Shown piece by piece: positions 8,150-15,711 of a DNA stretch of 64,000 nt. How positions within the stretch are numbered: position 1 is the first letter of the stretch; each line of letters starts with the position of its first letter. The notes beneath the pieces are model-generated. The model did no database searches and was not told the DNA's origin. It worked only from the letters and a program-made list of their open reading frames with translations. The stretch covers positions 94,804 to 158,803 of the forward strand of contig JAZBPX010000066.1 in assembly GCA_036351775.1 (NCBI GenBank), in the 5' to 3' direction. The translations under genes were made by a program, and so were the position numbers. The DNA comes from Pacificimonas sp036351775. Its GTDB lineage: Bacteria; Pseudomonadota; Alphaproteobacteria; Sphingomonadales; Sphingomonadaceae.

Positions 8150-8872
8150 TTACAGCGGCAGCGAAATCTCGGTCGCATCGCCGCCCTTGGGCCGCTCGCT
8201 GATATGCTCGCCGGTCGCGCTGTAATGCACCATCTCGGCAATGTTGGTCGCATGATCGCCGACCCGCTCCAAATTCTTGATGATGAAGATGAAGTGAGTC
8301 GCGGACGCGGTGCGGGTGGAATCCTCGGCGATCTGCGTCAGCAGCGCCTGAAACAGGCTCTCGTAATAATCATCGATGGCCTCGTCGCCGTCGCAGACCT
8401 CCAGCGACAGGAACGGGTCGCGCTGGGCGAAGGCTGTCAGCGCATCGTCGAACAGCTGCGACGCCATGCGCGCGATCTCGGCAATGCCGGGATGCACATC
8501 GCGGCTGATCTGCCCAGCAAGGACGCTGGTCCGGCGCGCGTTGTTCTTCGCATAGTCGCCCACGCGTTCGATGATCGAGCCGATCTTCAGCGCGGCAATC
8601 ACTTCGCGCAGATCGCCGGCCAGCGGCGCGCGGCGGGCGATGATCGAAATGGCGTAGGCCTCCGCCTCCATCTCCATCTCGTCAAGGTCGCGGTCCTTAC
8701 GGATGATCGCCTCGGCCGCCTCGACGTCGCTCGACAGCAGCGCTTCGGTTGCGTCATCGAGCTGCTTGCGCGCAAGGCCGCCCATACGCGCAATCATCGA
8801 GCGCAGCGCGCGCAGGTCTTCATCGAAGGATTTTACGGTATGTCCGGTAGTTGGGGCGGTGGGCAGAGCCAC
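8150..8872 (-). CDS. phoU: Phosphate signalling protein PhoU
   Basis: A protein of 240 residues with two PhoU helical repeats (each about 85 residues), showing the metal-binding motifs ExxxD as in IERVGDYAKNNA and LERVGDHATNIAE. PhoU links the Pst transporter to PhoR and keeps the Pho regulon off when phosphate is plentiful. It lies 22 bases downstream of pstB and its stop touches the upstream ATG of phoB, as in other pst operons. Confidence 0.94.
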   Translation of the reverse strand: MALPTAPTTGHTVKSFDEDLRALRSMIARMGGLARKQLDDATEALLSSDVEAAEAIIRKDRDLDEMEMEAEAYAISIIARRAPLAGDLREVIAALKIGSIIERVGDYAKNNARRTSVLAGQISRDVHPGIAEIARMASQLFDDALTAFAQRDPFLSLEVCDGDEAIDDYYESLFQALLTQIAEDSTRTASATHFIFIIKNLERVGDHATNIAEMVHYSATGEHISERPKGGDATEISLPL

Positions 8873-8894
8873 GACGATACTCTTTTCTAAAAAC

Positions 8895-9710
8895 TCAGCC
8901 GAAGCGGCCAGTGATGTAGTCCCGCGTGCGATCGGCGCGCGGATTGGTGAAAATTTCTTCCGTCGGGCCGTATTCCACCAGGTGACCGAGGTGAAAGAAC
9001 GCCGTGCGCTGCGAAACGCGCGCCGCCTGCTGCATGTTGTGCGTTACGATAACAATGGCATAGCGGCCCTGCAAATCATCAATCAGCTCCTCGATCTTCG
9101 CCGTGGCAATAGGATCGAGGGCAGAACAGGGCTCGTCCATTAGGATGACCTCGGGGTCGACCGCGATGGCCCGGGCAATGCAAAGACGTTGCTGCTGGCC
9201 GCCGGATAGCGCGGTGCCGCCTTCGTCCAGCCGGTCCTTGACCTCTTCCCACAGACCCGCGCGGCGCAGACTGGTCTCGACGATCTTGTCGAGGTCGGTC
9301 TTGTTATCCGAAAGGCCGTGAATGCGCGGGCCGTAGGCAATATTCTCGTAGATCGACTTCGGAAACGGGTTCGGCTTCTGGAACACCATGCCGACACGCG
9401 CGCGCAGCTGAACGACATCCATTGAGGACTTGTAGATATCCTCGCCGTCCAGATCGATGTCGCCGGTCACCCGCGCGACGTCGATGGTGTCGTTCATCCG
9501 GTTGAAGCAGCGCAGGAACGTGGACTTTCCGCAGCCGGACGGACCAATGAAGGCCGTGACATAGTTGGAATCCACGTCGATCGATATGTTCTTAACCGCC
9601 TGGTTGCTGCCATAAAAAACGGAGACATCGCGCGCCGTCATCTTGGCGTCGGTCTTCAGGGCGATATCTTCATGGACGACGGTGTTCGGGGCTTCGCCGG
9701 TCATTACCAA
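8895..9710 (-). CDS. pstB: Phosphate ABC transporter ATP-binding protein PstB
   Basis: An ABC ATPase of 271 residues. Walker A GPSGCGKST, Q-loop VFQKPNPFPKSIYENIAYG, signature LSGGQQQRLCIARA, Walker B VILMDEPCSALDP and the H-loop THNMQQA are all intact. VFQKPNPFP and the MNDTI segment are hallmarks of PstB. It powers phosphate import by PstC-PstA. Its start overlaps the pstA stop by 7 bases, indicating coupled translation. Confidence 0.95.
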   Translation of the reverse strand: MVMTGEAPNTVVHEDIALKTDAKMTARDVSVFYGSNQAVKNISIDVDSNYVTAFIGPSGCGKSTFLRCFNRMNDTIDVARVTGDIDLDGEDIYKSSMDVVQLRARVGMVFQKPNPFPKSIYENIAYGPRIHGLSDNKTDLDKIVETSLRRAGLWEEVKDRLDEGGTALSGGQQQRLCIARAIAVDPEVILMDEPCSALDPIATAKIEELIDDLQGRYAIVIVTHNMQQAARVSQRTAFFHLGHLVEYGPTEEIFTNPRADRTRDYITGRFG

Positions 9711-10987
9711 CGCCTCTCGAATTTGTTGCGGAGATAGATGGCGAACGCGTTCATGCTGAGAAGCACCGCCAGAAGGACCATGATGGCCGCGGAGGTCTTC
9801 TCGATGAAGCCGCGCCCAACCTCGTCGGACCAGAGGAAGATCTGCACGGGCAGGACGGTTGCGGGTTCCGTGACCCCTTCCGGCACATCGGAAACGAACG
9901 CCCGCATCCCGATCAGGAGGAGCGGCGCGGTCTCACCCAGCGCGCGGCTGATGCCGATGATGGTGCCGGTCAGGATCCCCGGCAGCGCGACGGGCAGGAC
10001 ATGGTGCGTCACGACCTGCAGGCGCGACGCGCCGATCCCGTAGGCCGCATCCTTGATGGAGGGGGGAACGGACTGGATCGACACCCGCGACGCGATGACG
10101 ATGACCGGCAAGGTCATCAGGGCAAGCGTCAGGCCGCCGACGATCGGCGCGGATCGCGGCATCCCGAAGAAATTCAGGAACACCGCCAGGCCGAGCAGTC
10201 CGAAGATGATCGACGGGACGGCGGCCAGATTGTTGATCGACACTTCGATAATGTCGGTAATGCGGTTCTTCGGCGCATATTCCTCAAGGTAGATGGCGGT
10301 CATGACCCCGATCGGGAAACTGATCGCGAGCGTGACGAGGATCGTCAGGACGGACCCGACCAGCGCGCCCCAGACACCCGCCTGTTCCGAGCTCGTGCTG
10401 TCCGCGCGGCTGAGAAAACCGCTGTTGAACGCGATCCTGACCCGGTCCTCGGCGACGAGGGCGCGGTAGTCGCTGATGATCTCCTCATCGACGAGCTGGC
10501 GTTCCGGCGGCAGGTCGAAGTCGACCTGGCCCTTCGCCAGCAGGTCGATGAATGGCGAAGCGACCACCCAGATACGCTCTGTCTGCCCCAGCAGCTCCGG
10601 TTCGGCCGCCAGGCGGTCCCGCAGCTGCGGCCAAGCGCCCTCGCTGATGACCCGCGACGTACCGAACTGTTCTTCGGCATCCCGGTTCAGGAGAGAGCGG
10701 TAGTCGGCGCGCGACAGGTCGCTTCCGTCCGAGAGCAGCTCGGCTTCGGCAAAGGTCACATCGACCGCGATCTCTGCGCGCTGAAACCCGCGCCAGCCAT
10801 CGGATATGATCGTGAACAGCAGGAAGGCGAGGAACCCGGCCGCGAGAACGAGCGCTGCCAGCCCCATGAAGCGGAAACGCCGCTCCTTGCGGTACCGCGC
10901 GCGCGTCCGCTTCGCCATGGCATCGGACTGCCAGGCGGTCGGAGCGCGTGAACGGGCCGAGTCAAAGGTCTGGGCGGCGTCAGTCAT
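9704..10987 (-). CDS. pstA: Phosphate ABC transporter permease PstA (long form)
   Basis: A permease of 427 residues, longer than the roughly 290 of E. coli PstA. An N-terminal cytoplasmic stretch, one membrane segment (residues about 40-62) and a periplasmic insert (about 65-200) precede the usual six-helix permease domain. This matches the extended alphaproteobacterial form carrying a DUF3333-like region. The permease EAA-like loop is visible in IKDAAYGIGASRLQVVTHHVLPVALPGILTG. It overlaps pstC at its start and pstB at its end. Confidence 0.93.
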   Translation of the reverse strand: MTDAAQTFDSARSRAPTAWQSDAMAKRTRARYRKERRFRFMGLAALVLAAGFLAFLLFTIISDGWRGFQRAEIAVDVTFAEAELLSDGSDLSRADYRSLLNRDAEEQFGTSRVISEGAWPQLRDRLAAEPELLGQTERIWVVASPFIDLLAKGQVDFDLPPERQLVDEEIISDYRALVAEDRVRIAFNSGFLSRADSTSSEQAGVWGALVGSVLTILVTLAISFPIGVMTAIYLEEYAPKNRITDIIEVSINNLAAVPSIIFGLLGLAVFLNFFGMPRSAPIVGGLTLALMTLPVIVIASRVSIQSVPPSIKDAAYGIGASRLQVVTHHVLPVALPGILTGTIIGISRALGETAPLLLIGMRAFVSDVPEGVTEPATVLPVQIFLWSDEVGRGFIEKTSAAIMVLLAVLLSMNAFAIYLRNKFERRW

Positions 10988-12368
10988 AGGCCTCTCGGTA
11001 CCGCTTCACGACGGCGAGCGCATAGACGTTCAGCATCAGCGTCACGGCGAAAAGCACCAGCCCAAGCGCGAAGGCACTCAGCGTCTTCGCCGAATCGAAT
11101 TCCTGGTCACCGGTCAGCAGCTGGACGATCTGCGCCGTGACGGTGGTAACACCCTCGAACGGGTTCGCGGTCAGGTTCGCCGCCTTGCCCGCCGCCATGA
11201 CGACGATCATCGTCTCGCCGATGGCGCGGCTGACGGCCAGCAGGATACCGCCGACAATGCCGGGCAGCGCTGCCGGCACCAGCACCTTCTTGATGGTTTC
11301 GGACGGCGTCGCGCCCATTGCCAGGCTGCCATCGCGCATCGCGCCCGGCACTGCCGATAGCGCATCGTCCGCCATCGAGGACACGAACGGAATGATCATG
11401 ATCCCCATCACGACACCGGCAGCCAGCGCACTTTCTGATGAGGCATTCGAAATGCCAATCGAGATTGCAAACTCGCGAACGGCGGGCGCCACGGTCAGCG
11501 CCGCGAAATAGCCGTAGACCACCGTCGGCACGCCCGCGAGGACCTCCAGAAGCGGTTTCAGGACCCGCCGCGCCGAGGGCTTGGCATACTGGGTCAGGTA
11601 AATGGCCGACATCAGGCCGAGCGGGATGGCCACGATCATCGCGATGATCGCACCGATGAAAACCGTGCCCCAGAACAGCGGCACCGCGCCAAATGCCCCG
11701 CTCGATCCGACCTGGTCGGCGCGAATGGCGGTCTGCGGCGACCACTGCGTGCCGAAAATCAGCTCCAGCGGCGACACACGGGAGAAGAACTCCAGGCTTT
11801 CGTAAAGGAGCGAGGCCACGATGCCGAACGTCGTCAGGATCGCGACCAGCGAAGCAATGGCGAGCGACACCGTCGCGAACAGCTCCACGCTGGTCCGCGC
11901 GCGCAGCGTCGGCTTGCTCGTCAGCCACGCATAACCCGCGCCGATCGCGGCCAGCAGCAGCGCGAGCCCGCCAACGATCAGCATCCACTGGTTCGACAGC
12001 TCGCGGTAAATCGGTACGGCGTCCTGAACGGAAGGCGTAAAGGCGACCGGGATGGAGCCTGACAGCACGGCCCGCAGTTCGTTCAGGAACGCCTGCGTTG
12101 CCAGCCCCGCCTCCGGCCGTGCATCGACGGGCAGCCGCGACAACGTCTGCGCCGCCACCAGTTCACCGCCAAGGGCGGCCCAGGCCAAGATCACGAGGCC
12201 GGCCGGGACCAGCGCCATCAGCGCCGCCCGCGCGCCGTGATAGACAGGGCGCGAATGTGCACGCTCCCCATTCTTGATCGGCGCGAACACGGACGCACGC
12301 GCCCGCACGCTGACGTAGGAAAGTACCGCAACGGCCAGGACAGCGAGAAGGAAGCCGCTAAGCGTCAT
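10980..12368 (-). CDS. pstC: Phosphate ABC transporter permease PstC (long form)
   Basis: A permease of about 462 residues. An N-terminal region with two membrane segments and a periplasmic insert precedes the conserved permease core, including the EAA-like loop MRDGSLAMGATPSETIKKVLVPAALPGIVGG. The start at 12368 (MTLSGFLLAVLAVAV) has G-rich sequence upstream; an ATG at 12392 adds eight residues without a ribosome site. The gap of about 160 bases after phoR holds a candidate Pho box. No pstS (phosphate-binding protein) is in this operon. Confidence 0.92.
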   Translation of the reverse strand: MTLSGFLLAVLAVAVLSYVSVRARASVFAPIKNGERAHSRPVYHGARAALMALVPAGLVILAWAALGGELVAAQTLSRLPVDARPEAGLATQAFLNELRAVLSGSIPVAFTPSVQDAVPIYRELSNQWMLIVGGLALLLAAIGAGYAWLTSKPTLRARTSVELFATVSLAIASLVAILTTFGIVASLLYESLEFFSRVSPLELIFGTQWSPQTAIRADQVGSSGAFGAVPLFWGTVFIGAIIAMIVAIPLGLMSAIYLTQYAKPSARRVLKPLLEVLAGVPTVVYGYFAALTVAPAVREFAISIGISNASSESALAAGVVMGIMIIPFVSSMADDALSAVPGAMRDGSLAMGATPSETIKKVLVPAALPGIVGGILLAVSRAIGETMIVVMAAGKAANLTANPFEGVTTVTAQIVQLLTGDQEFDSAKTLSAFALGLVLFAVTLMLNVYALAVVKRYREAYD

Positions 12369-12509
12369 GTCCGAACCCGCTACCCCCCTCATTACTTATT
12401 CTATCGGCGGCTACAGGTGCCGGAGCCGGCCGTCCCGAGCAAAGCGGCGACATATGTCCGAATCCCGCGGCGAAAGCGCGGCGCGGTGCGGCTCTACTGA
12501 CGGGTTCTC

Positions 12510-12527
12510 TTTGCAGAAATATGACTC
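12510..12527 (-). promoter_or_regulatory. Candidate Pho box upstream of pstC
   Basis: On the minus strand the sequence GAGTCATATTTCTGCAAA agrees at 12 of 18 positions with the E. coli Pho box (two CTGTCA-like repeats with an AT-rich linker). It lies just after the phoR stop and about 140 bases ahead of pstC, so it could give pstC its own PhoB-driven promoter. No clear -10 was assigned. Confidence 0.35.
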
Positions 12528-12529
12528 GC

Positions 12530-13777
12530 CTACTCCGCCCGTAGCAATGGTTCCGTAGGCCGCTCGATCCGCGGCGCATCGCGCGCATGGGGAAGGGTGA
12601 AGGAGACGGTCGTGCCGATACCGACCCGCGACTGAATTTCCATACGGCCGCGGTGGCGTTCGATAATATGCTTCACGATGGCAAGGCCAAGACCGGTTCC
12701 GCCAAGCTCACGGGACCGGCTGGGATCCACCCGGTAGAACCGTTCGGTCAGGCGCGGCAGATGTTCGCTCGAGATCCCCTCGCCCTCGTCTGCGATAGAA
12801 ACCCTTACGCCTGTCCCAAGCCGCTCGATTGCGATCGTGACGGGCGCACCGGCCCGACCATATTTCAAGGCGTTCGAGACGAGGTTGCGCAGAACCTGGA
12901 ACAGTTGGTCACGGTCGGCAAGGACCGGCGGCAGACCCGCCTCTGCATCAATCACGATCTGCGGACCCTCATCGCCGGACGACAGCTTGAACGTGTCCGT
13001 AAACGCTTCGACCAGCTCCAGGATGTCGGTTCGCGTTCGCGGTTGCAGCGACTTGTTGCGCTCGATTCGCGACAGGGACAGCAGGTCGTCGATCAGCCGT
13101 GTCATACGGCTCGTTTCTTCGCCCATGACCTTCAGGAACCGTTTCCGCGCGGCCTCATCGTCCGCCGCCGGTCCCTGCAGGGTTTCGATAAACCCGCCAA
13201 CCGTGGCCAACGGTGTGCGCAGTTCATGGCTGGCGTTGGCGACGAAATCGGACCGCATCACTTCGCTGGCCCGCACAGGCGCTGCGTTCACGAACGTCAA
13301 CAGCAGCCGGGCCTCGTCAATCGGCGCGACACGCAGGCGGTAGGGATGCTGTCCGCCGCCAAAGCTTTCCAGGTCGCACTGCTGCTCCTCGCCGGTCTGG
13401 ATCGCCGCCTCGACAGCTTCCAGCGCAATCGGATGCCGGATCGCGAGGCGAACATCCTCGGCCAGCGCCGCGCCGATCAGATCGCGCGCCGCCTCGTTTG
13501 CGGCATAAACATCATGGTTCATCGATACCACGAGCGCCGCGTCCGCCAGCGCATCGAGCGATACGGTATCAAGAGACTGGTCTAGGGGCTGTGGCGGTGC
13601 GTCTGCATTCTCTTCGGGTTGCGCTTTCGGCAGGCGCCGCAGAACGCCGGGCAGCAGCATGATCGCGAAGGCTGCCGCGAGGAACGCCAGCGCCGACTCG
13701 CCCTGGCCGACGGCAAACGCCGCGCAGACAAACAGCGCAAGGATAAGCCAGAACCGGAACGGATATTCGATCAGCAT
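12530..13777 (-). CDS. phoR: Phosphate regulon sensor histidine kinase PhoR
   Basis: A histidine kinase of about 415 residues. Two membrane segments come first (residues about 6-48), then a PAS-like region with VSMNHDVYAANEAARDLIGAAL, the phosphoacceptor helix DFVANASHELRTPLATVGGFIETLQGP, and a full ATPase domain (N box FQVLRNLVSNALKYG, G1 IADEGEGIS, G2 GGTGLGLAIVKHI). It phosphorylates PhoB. The start at 13777 follows GGAAAG; a GTG at 13804 is an alternative. It is the first gene of the minus-strand phosphate operon. Confidence 0.92.
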   Translation of the reverse strand: MLIEYPFRFWLILALFVCAAFAVGQGESALAFLAAAFAIMLLPGVLRRLPKAQPEENADAPPQPLDQSLDTVSLDALADAALVVSMNHDVYAANEAARDLIGAALAEDVRLAIRHPIALEAVEAAIQTGEEQQCDLESFGGGQHPYRLRVAPIDEARLLLTFVNAAPVRASEVMRSDFVANASHELRTPLATVGGFIETLQGPAADDEAARKRFLKVMGEETSRMTRLIDDLLSLSRIERNKSLQPRTRTDILELVEAFTDTFKLSSGDEGPQIVIDAEAGLPPVLADRDQLFQVLRNLVSNALKYGRAGAPVTIAIERLGTGVRVSIADEGEGISSEHLPRLTERFYRVDPSRSRELGGTGLGLAIVKHIIERHRGRMEIQSRVGIGTTVSFTLPHARDAPRIERPTEPLLRAE

Positions 13778-13936
13778 GGCCGACACTTTCCGGTTTGCGC
13801 GCACGTCCGCAAGGGCGCGTGTACGACCGGGGCCCTTTCATTTTGTCGCCCATGTCTCATATTCGGGCGGAGAATCGAAGTGGGGGTGTCGGAATCCTTT
13901 ACGATCGCGCACCGCGACGCTATGTTTCGTCATGAA

Positions 13937-13965
13937 TTTTCAACATTTTGTCATCATGGTATGAT
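13937..13965 (+). promoter_or_regulatory. Candidate PhoB-dependent promoter of the HPr-rel-A-like cassette
   Basis: An AT-rich stretch stands out from its GC-rich surroundings. TTTTCA (13937) and TATGAT (13960) are spaced by 17 bases, as in a sigma-70 promoter. TTTTCAACATTTTGTCAT (13937-13954) matches the Pho box at 12 of 18 positions, and an overlapping box from 13927 matches at 11. The -10 is oriented toward the secreted-protein gene at 14038, with phoR running the other way. Regulation by PhoB is inference. Confidence 0.4.
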
Positions 13966-14037
13966 TATTGCATGGCAAAGAATAAACCGGATTGCGGTGT
14001 TGCGATGACCGCCGCGAAGAGGGAATATAGTAAGCGC

Positions 14038-14550
14038 ATGAGTAACGAGCAGACCAACCCGCAGACCGAGGACGAGGCCCTTCCCGCGTCCTCCGATCGC
14101 CGTAAACTGCTCCGCCTGGGCGCGCTCGCCGTACCCGCGGCGGCGACCCTGACCCCGTCCATGGCCATGGCAACCTATGGCGGCGGTGGCGGCGGCGCCG
14201 CTGGCGGTGCGGCGATTTCTTTGATGCTCTGCACCATCCCGATGCCGGCCTATATCGACGAGGATGGCTATCCCGTGGATGGCGACGACATTACGGAGGC
14301 TTACGGCAGCATGTGGTACCACCGCGACGGAGCGTGGCGCCGTGTTTACGCCGGTCCGGACGAGGGCAGCTATGTTGGCGAAACCATCAAGCAGTCCTCG
14401 GAAAACAACTGGGCACCCCCGCCCGGTGTGGACGGCCACGAGTTCGATGCGCATCTGAACTATCTGTACCGCATCGGTACGCGCCAGATTCCGGGCGCGG
14501 GTCTGACCTGCCTCGTATCGCTTCAGAACGGCCTGAACCTACATTTCTAG
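14038..14550 (+). CDS. Small Tat-type secreted protein, first gene of the kinase/PqqD cassette
   Basis: 170 residues of no family I recognise. An acidic leader (1-20) runs into SSDRRKLLRLGALAVPAAA, a good twin-arginine signal with R21-R22, ending at SMAMA about residue 45. A run of six glycines and GAAGGAA follows, then a Tyr/Trp/Asp-rich domain with only two cysteines (C65 and C158), ending NGLNLHF. It is followed at once by PqqD-like, HPr-kinase-like and nucleotidyltransferase genes on the same strand, so it may be their substrate. The start at 14038 is chosen because the signal needs no more; ATGs at 13972 and 14005 add about 22 and 11 residues. Confidence 0.7.
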   Translation: MSNEQTNPQTEDEALPASSDRRKLLRLGALAVPAAATLTPSMAMATYGGGGGGAAGGAAISLMLCTIPMPAYIDEDGYPVDGDDITEAYGSMWYHRDGAWRRVYAGPDEGSYVGETIKQSSENNWAPPPGVDGHEFDAHLNYLYRIGTRQIPGAGLTCLVSLQNGLNLHF

Positions 14551-14842
14551 CGCCGGGTCGACCTACAGGCTCCGCAGCGATCAGATCCTGATCGAGGACC
14601 TTGAAGGGCTTACCCTCTGCCACCACCGCCTGTCCGGGGAAACGCACATTCTCTCCGATGAGGGCGCAGCCATCCTGTCGCTGATGTCGGACGCGCCGGA
14701 ACCGGTCGCCGACCTGGCGGAACGGCTTGCAAACCAGTTTGAAATCGTTGACCTTGATTCGGGTGACGTGGCCGGTGCGGTCGCGGCGCGTCTGGATGAG
14801 TTCCGCGCGCTCGGTCTTGTGGAACGGCTCAGGGATACGTGA
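14543..14842 (+). CDS. PqqD-like peptide chaperone, start codon not canonical
   Basis: A frame of 99 residues not reported by standard ORF finding. It reads STYRLRSDQILIEDLEGLTL, CHHRLSGETHILSDEGAAIL, LMSDAPEPVADLAERLANQF and DEFRALGLVERLRDT, the fold pattern of PqqD/RRE domains that present a peptide to a modifying enzyme. NCBI models name such proteins the PqqD family peptide chaperone of the HPr-rel-A system; that assignment is from memory. The frame is closed by a stop at 14534 and contains no ATG, GTG or TTG before position 14690, in mid-domain. I place the start at ATT 14543, overlapping the previous stop. It overlaps the kinase GTG by 4 bases. Confidence 0.65.
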   Translation: MSSAGSTYRLRSDQILIEDLEGLTLCHHRLSGETHILSDEGAAILSLMSDAPEPVADLAERLANQFEIVDLDSGDVAGAVAARLDEFRALGLVERLRDT

Positions 14843-15711
14843 AGACACATCGCTTCCAGATCGGCCCGGCAGTCTTTGAAATCAGATCGTCGGTTCGCGG
14901 TCTGGTAGCGAAAACGGCGCAGCTTTACCGTGATTATCCGCAGGACTTCTCTGGCAAGGTCATCGACTTCGCCGTCAGCGCCGAACCGCCCTCGCTCCTT
15001 CGCCGGGTCTACAAGCCGAACCTCATCTACGGCGGCGATTTTACACTCGAGGATATCGTTCCGGTGGAACGCCGCCTTGGGGTCCTCGGCTTTGAAATGG
15101 CGATCAACCTTCAGATGGCGCTCGGATATCTGCGCCATATCGTCATTCACGCCGCGTCCGCCGCAAAGAACGGCGACGCGGTCCTGATCACCGGCGAATC
15201 GGGTGCGGGGAAATCGACGCTCAGCGCCCTTCTCAGCTATTCGGCGGACTGGCGCCACATGGGCGATGAGCTTGCCCTCGTCACGCTTGAGGACGATCCC
15301 ATGCTCGTCCCCTACCCCCGCCCCATCGGCCTGAAGAACGAATCCGTCGCCGAAATGCAGGCCCGCGCGCCAGAGGACCGGTTTGGCCCGCTTCTGACCG
15401 GGTCGGTAAAGGGCGATGTTCGCCACCTGCTGCCGCCGCGACCAGCAATCGATGCCATGCTGGAACCCGCCCGACCACGGCTGATCCTAAGCCCCCGCTT
15501 CAGGGTCGGCGCGCAGCCGGAGTATCGCGAGATGACCCAGTCGGAGGCCTATGTTCGCCTGTCGGGTGCCTCCACCAACCAGCTTCGCCTCGGCGAAACC
15601 GGTTTCCGCGCGCTGGTCGGCCTTGTGAAGGGCGCGAAGGCCTATGACATCACCTACGGCTCCAGCGAACAGGCGCTCGCTCTCGTCGATGAACTCTGGG
15701 CACAGGCATGA
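14839..15711 (+). CDS. HprK-related kinase A-like protein
   Basis: 290 residues starting at GTG, overlapping the PqqD-like gene (GTGA). The C-terminal two-thirds resembles HPr kinase: IHAASAAKNGDAVLITGESGAGKST gives a His (H104) and a P-loop at residues 119-127, then MGDELALV with D143. The first 100 residues lack the DRTGG-like N-domain of true HprK. Related kinases in lasso-peptide clusters phosphorylate the precursor peptide, so a target in this cassette rather than HPr is plausible. No phosphotransferase-system gene is present in the window. Next gene overlaps by 4 bases. Confidence 0.82.
   Translation: MKTHRFQIGPAVFEIRSSVRGLVAKTAQLYRDYPQDFSGKVIDFAVSAEPPSLLRRVYKPNLIYGGDFTLEDIVPVERRLGVLGFEMAINLQMALGYLRHIVIHAASAAKNGDAVLITGESGAGKSTLSALLSYSADWRHMGDELALVTLEDDPMLVPYPRPIGLKNESVAEMQARAPEDRFGPLLTGSVKGDVRHLLPPRPAIDAMLEPARPRLILSPRFRVGAQPEYREMTQSEAYVRLSGASTNQLRLGETGFRALVGLVKGAKAYDITYGSSEQALALVDELWAQA

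Noticed and set aside
14581..15426. 281-codon minus-strand frame over the PqqD-like and kinase genes
   Set aside because: It lies opposite two recognised genes, has no family motif, and would hide the real PqqD-like frame on the plus strand.
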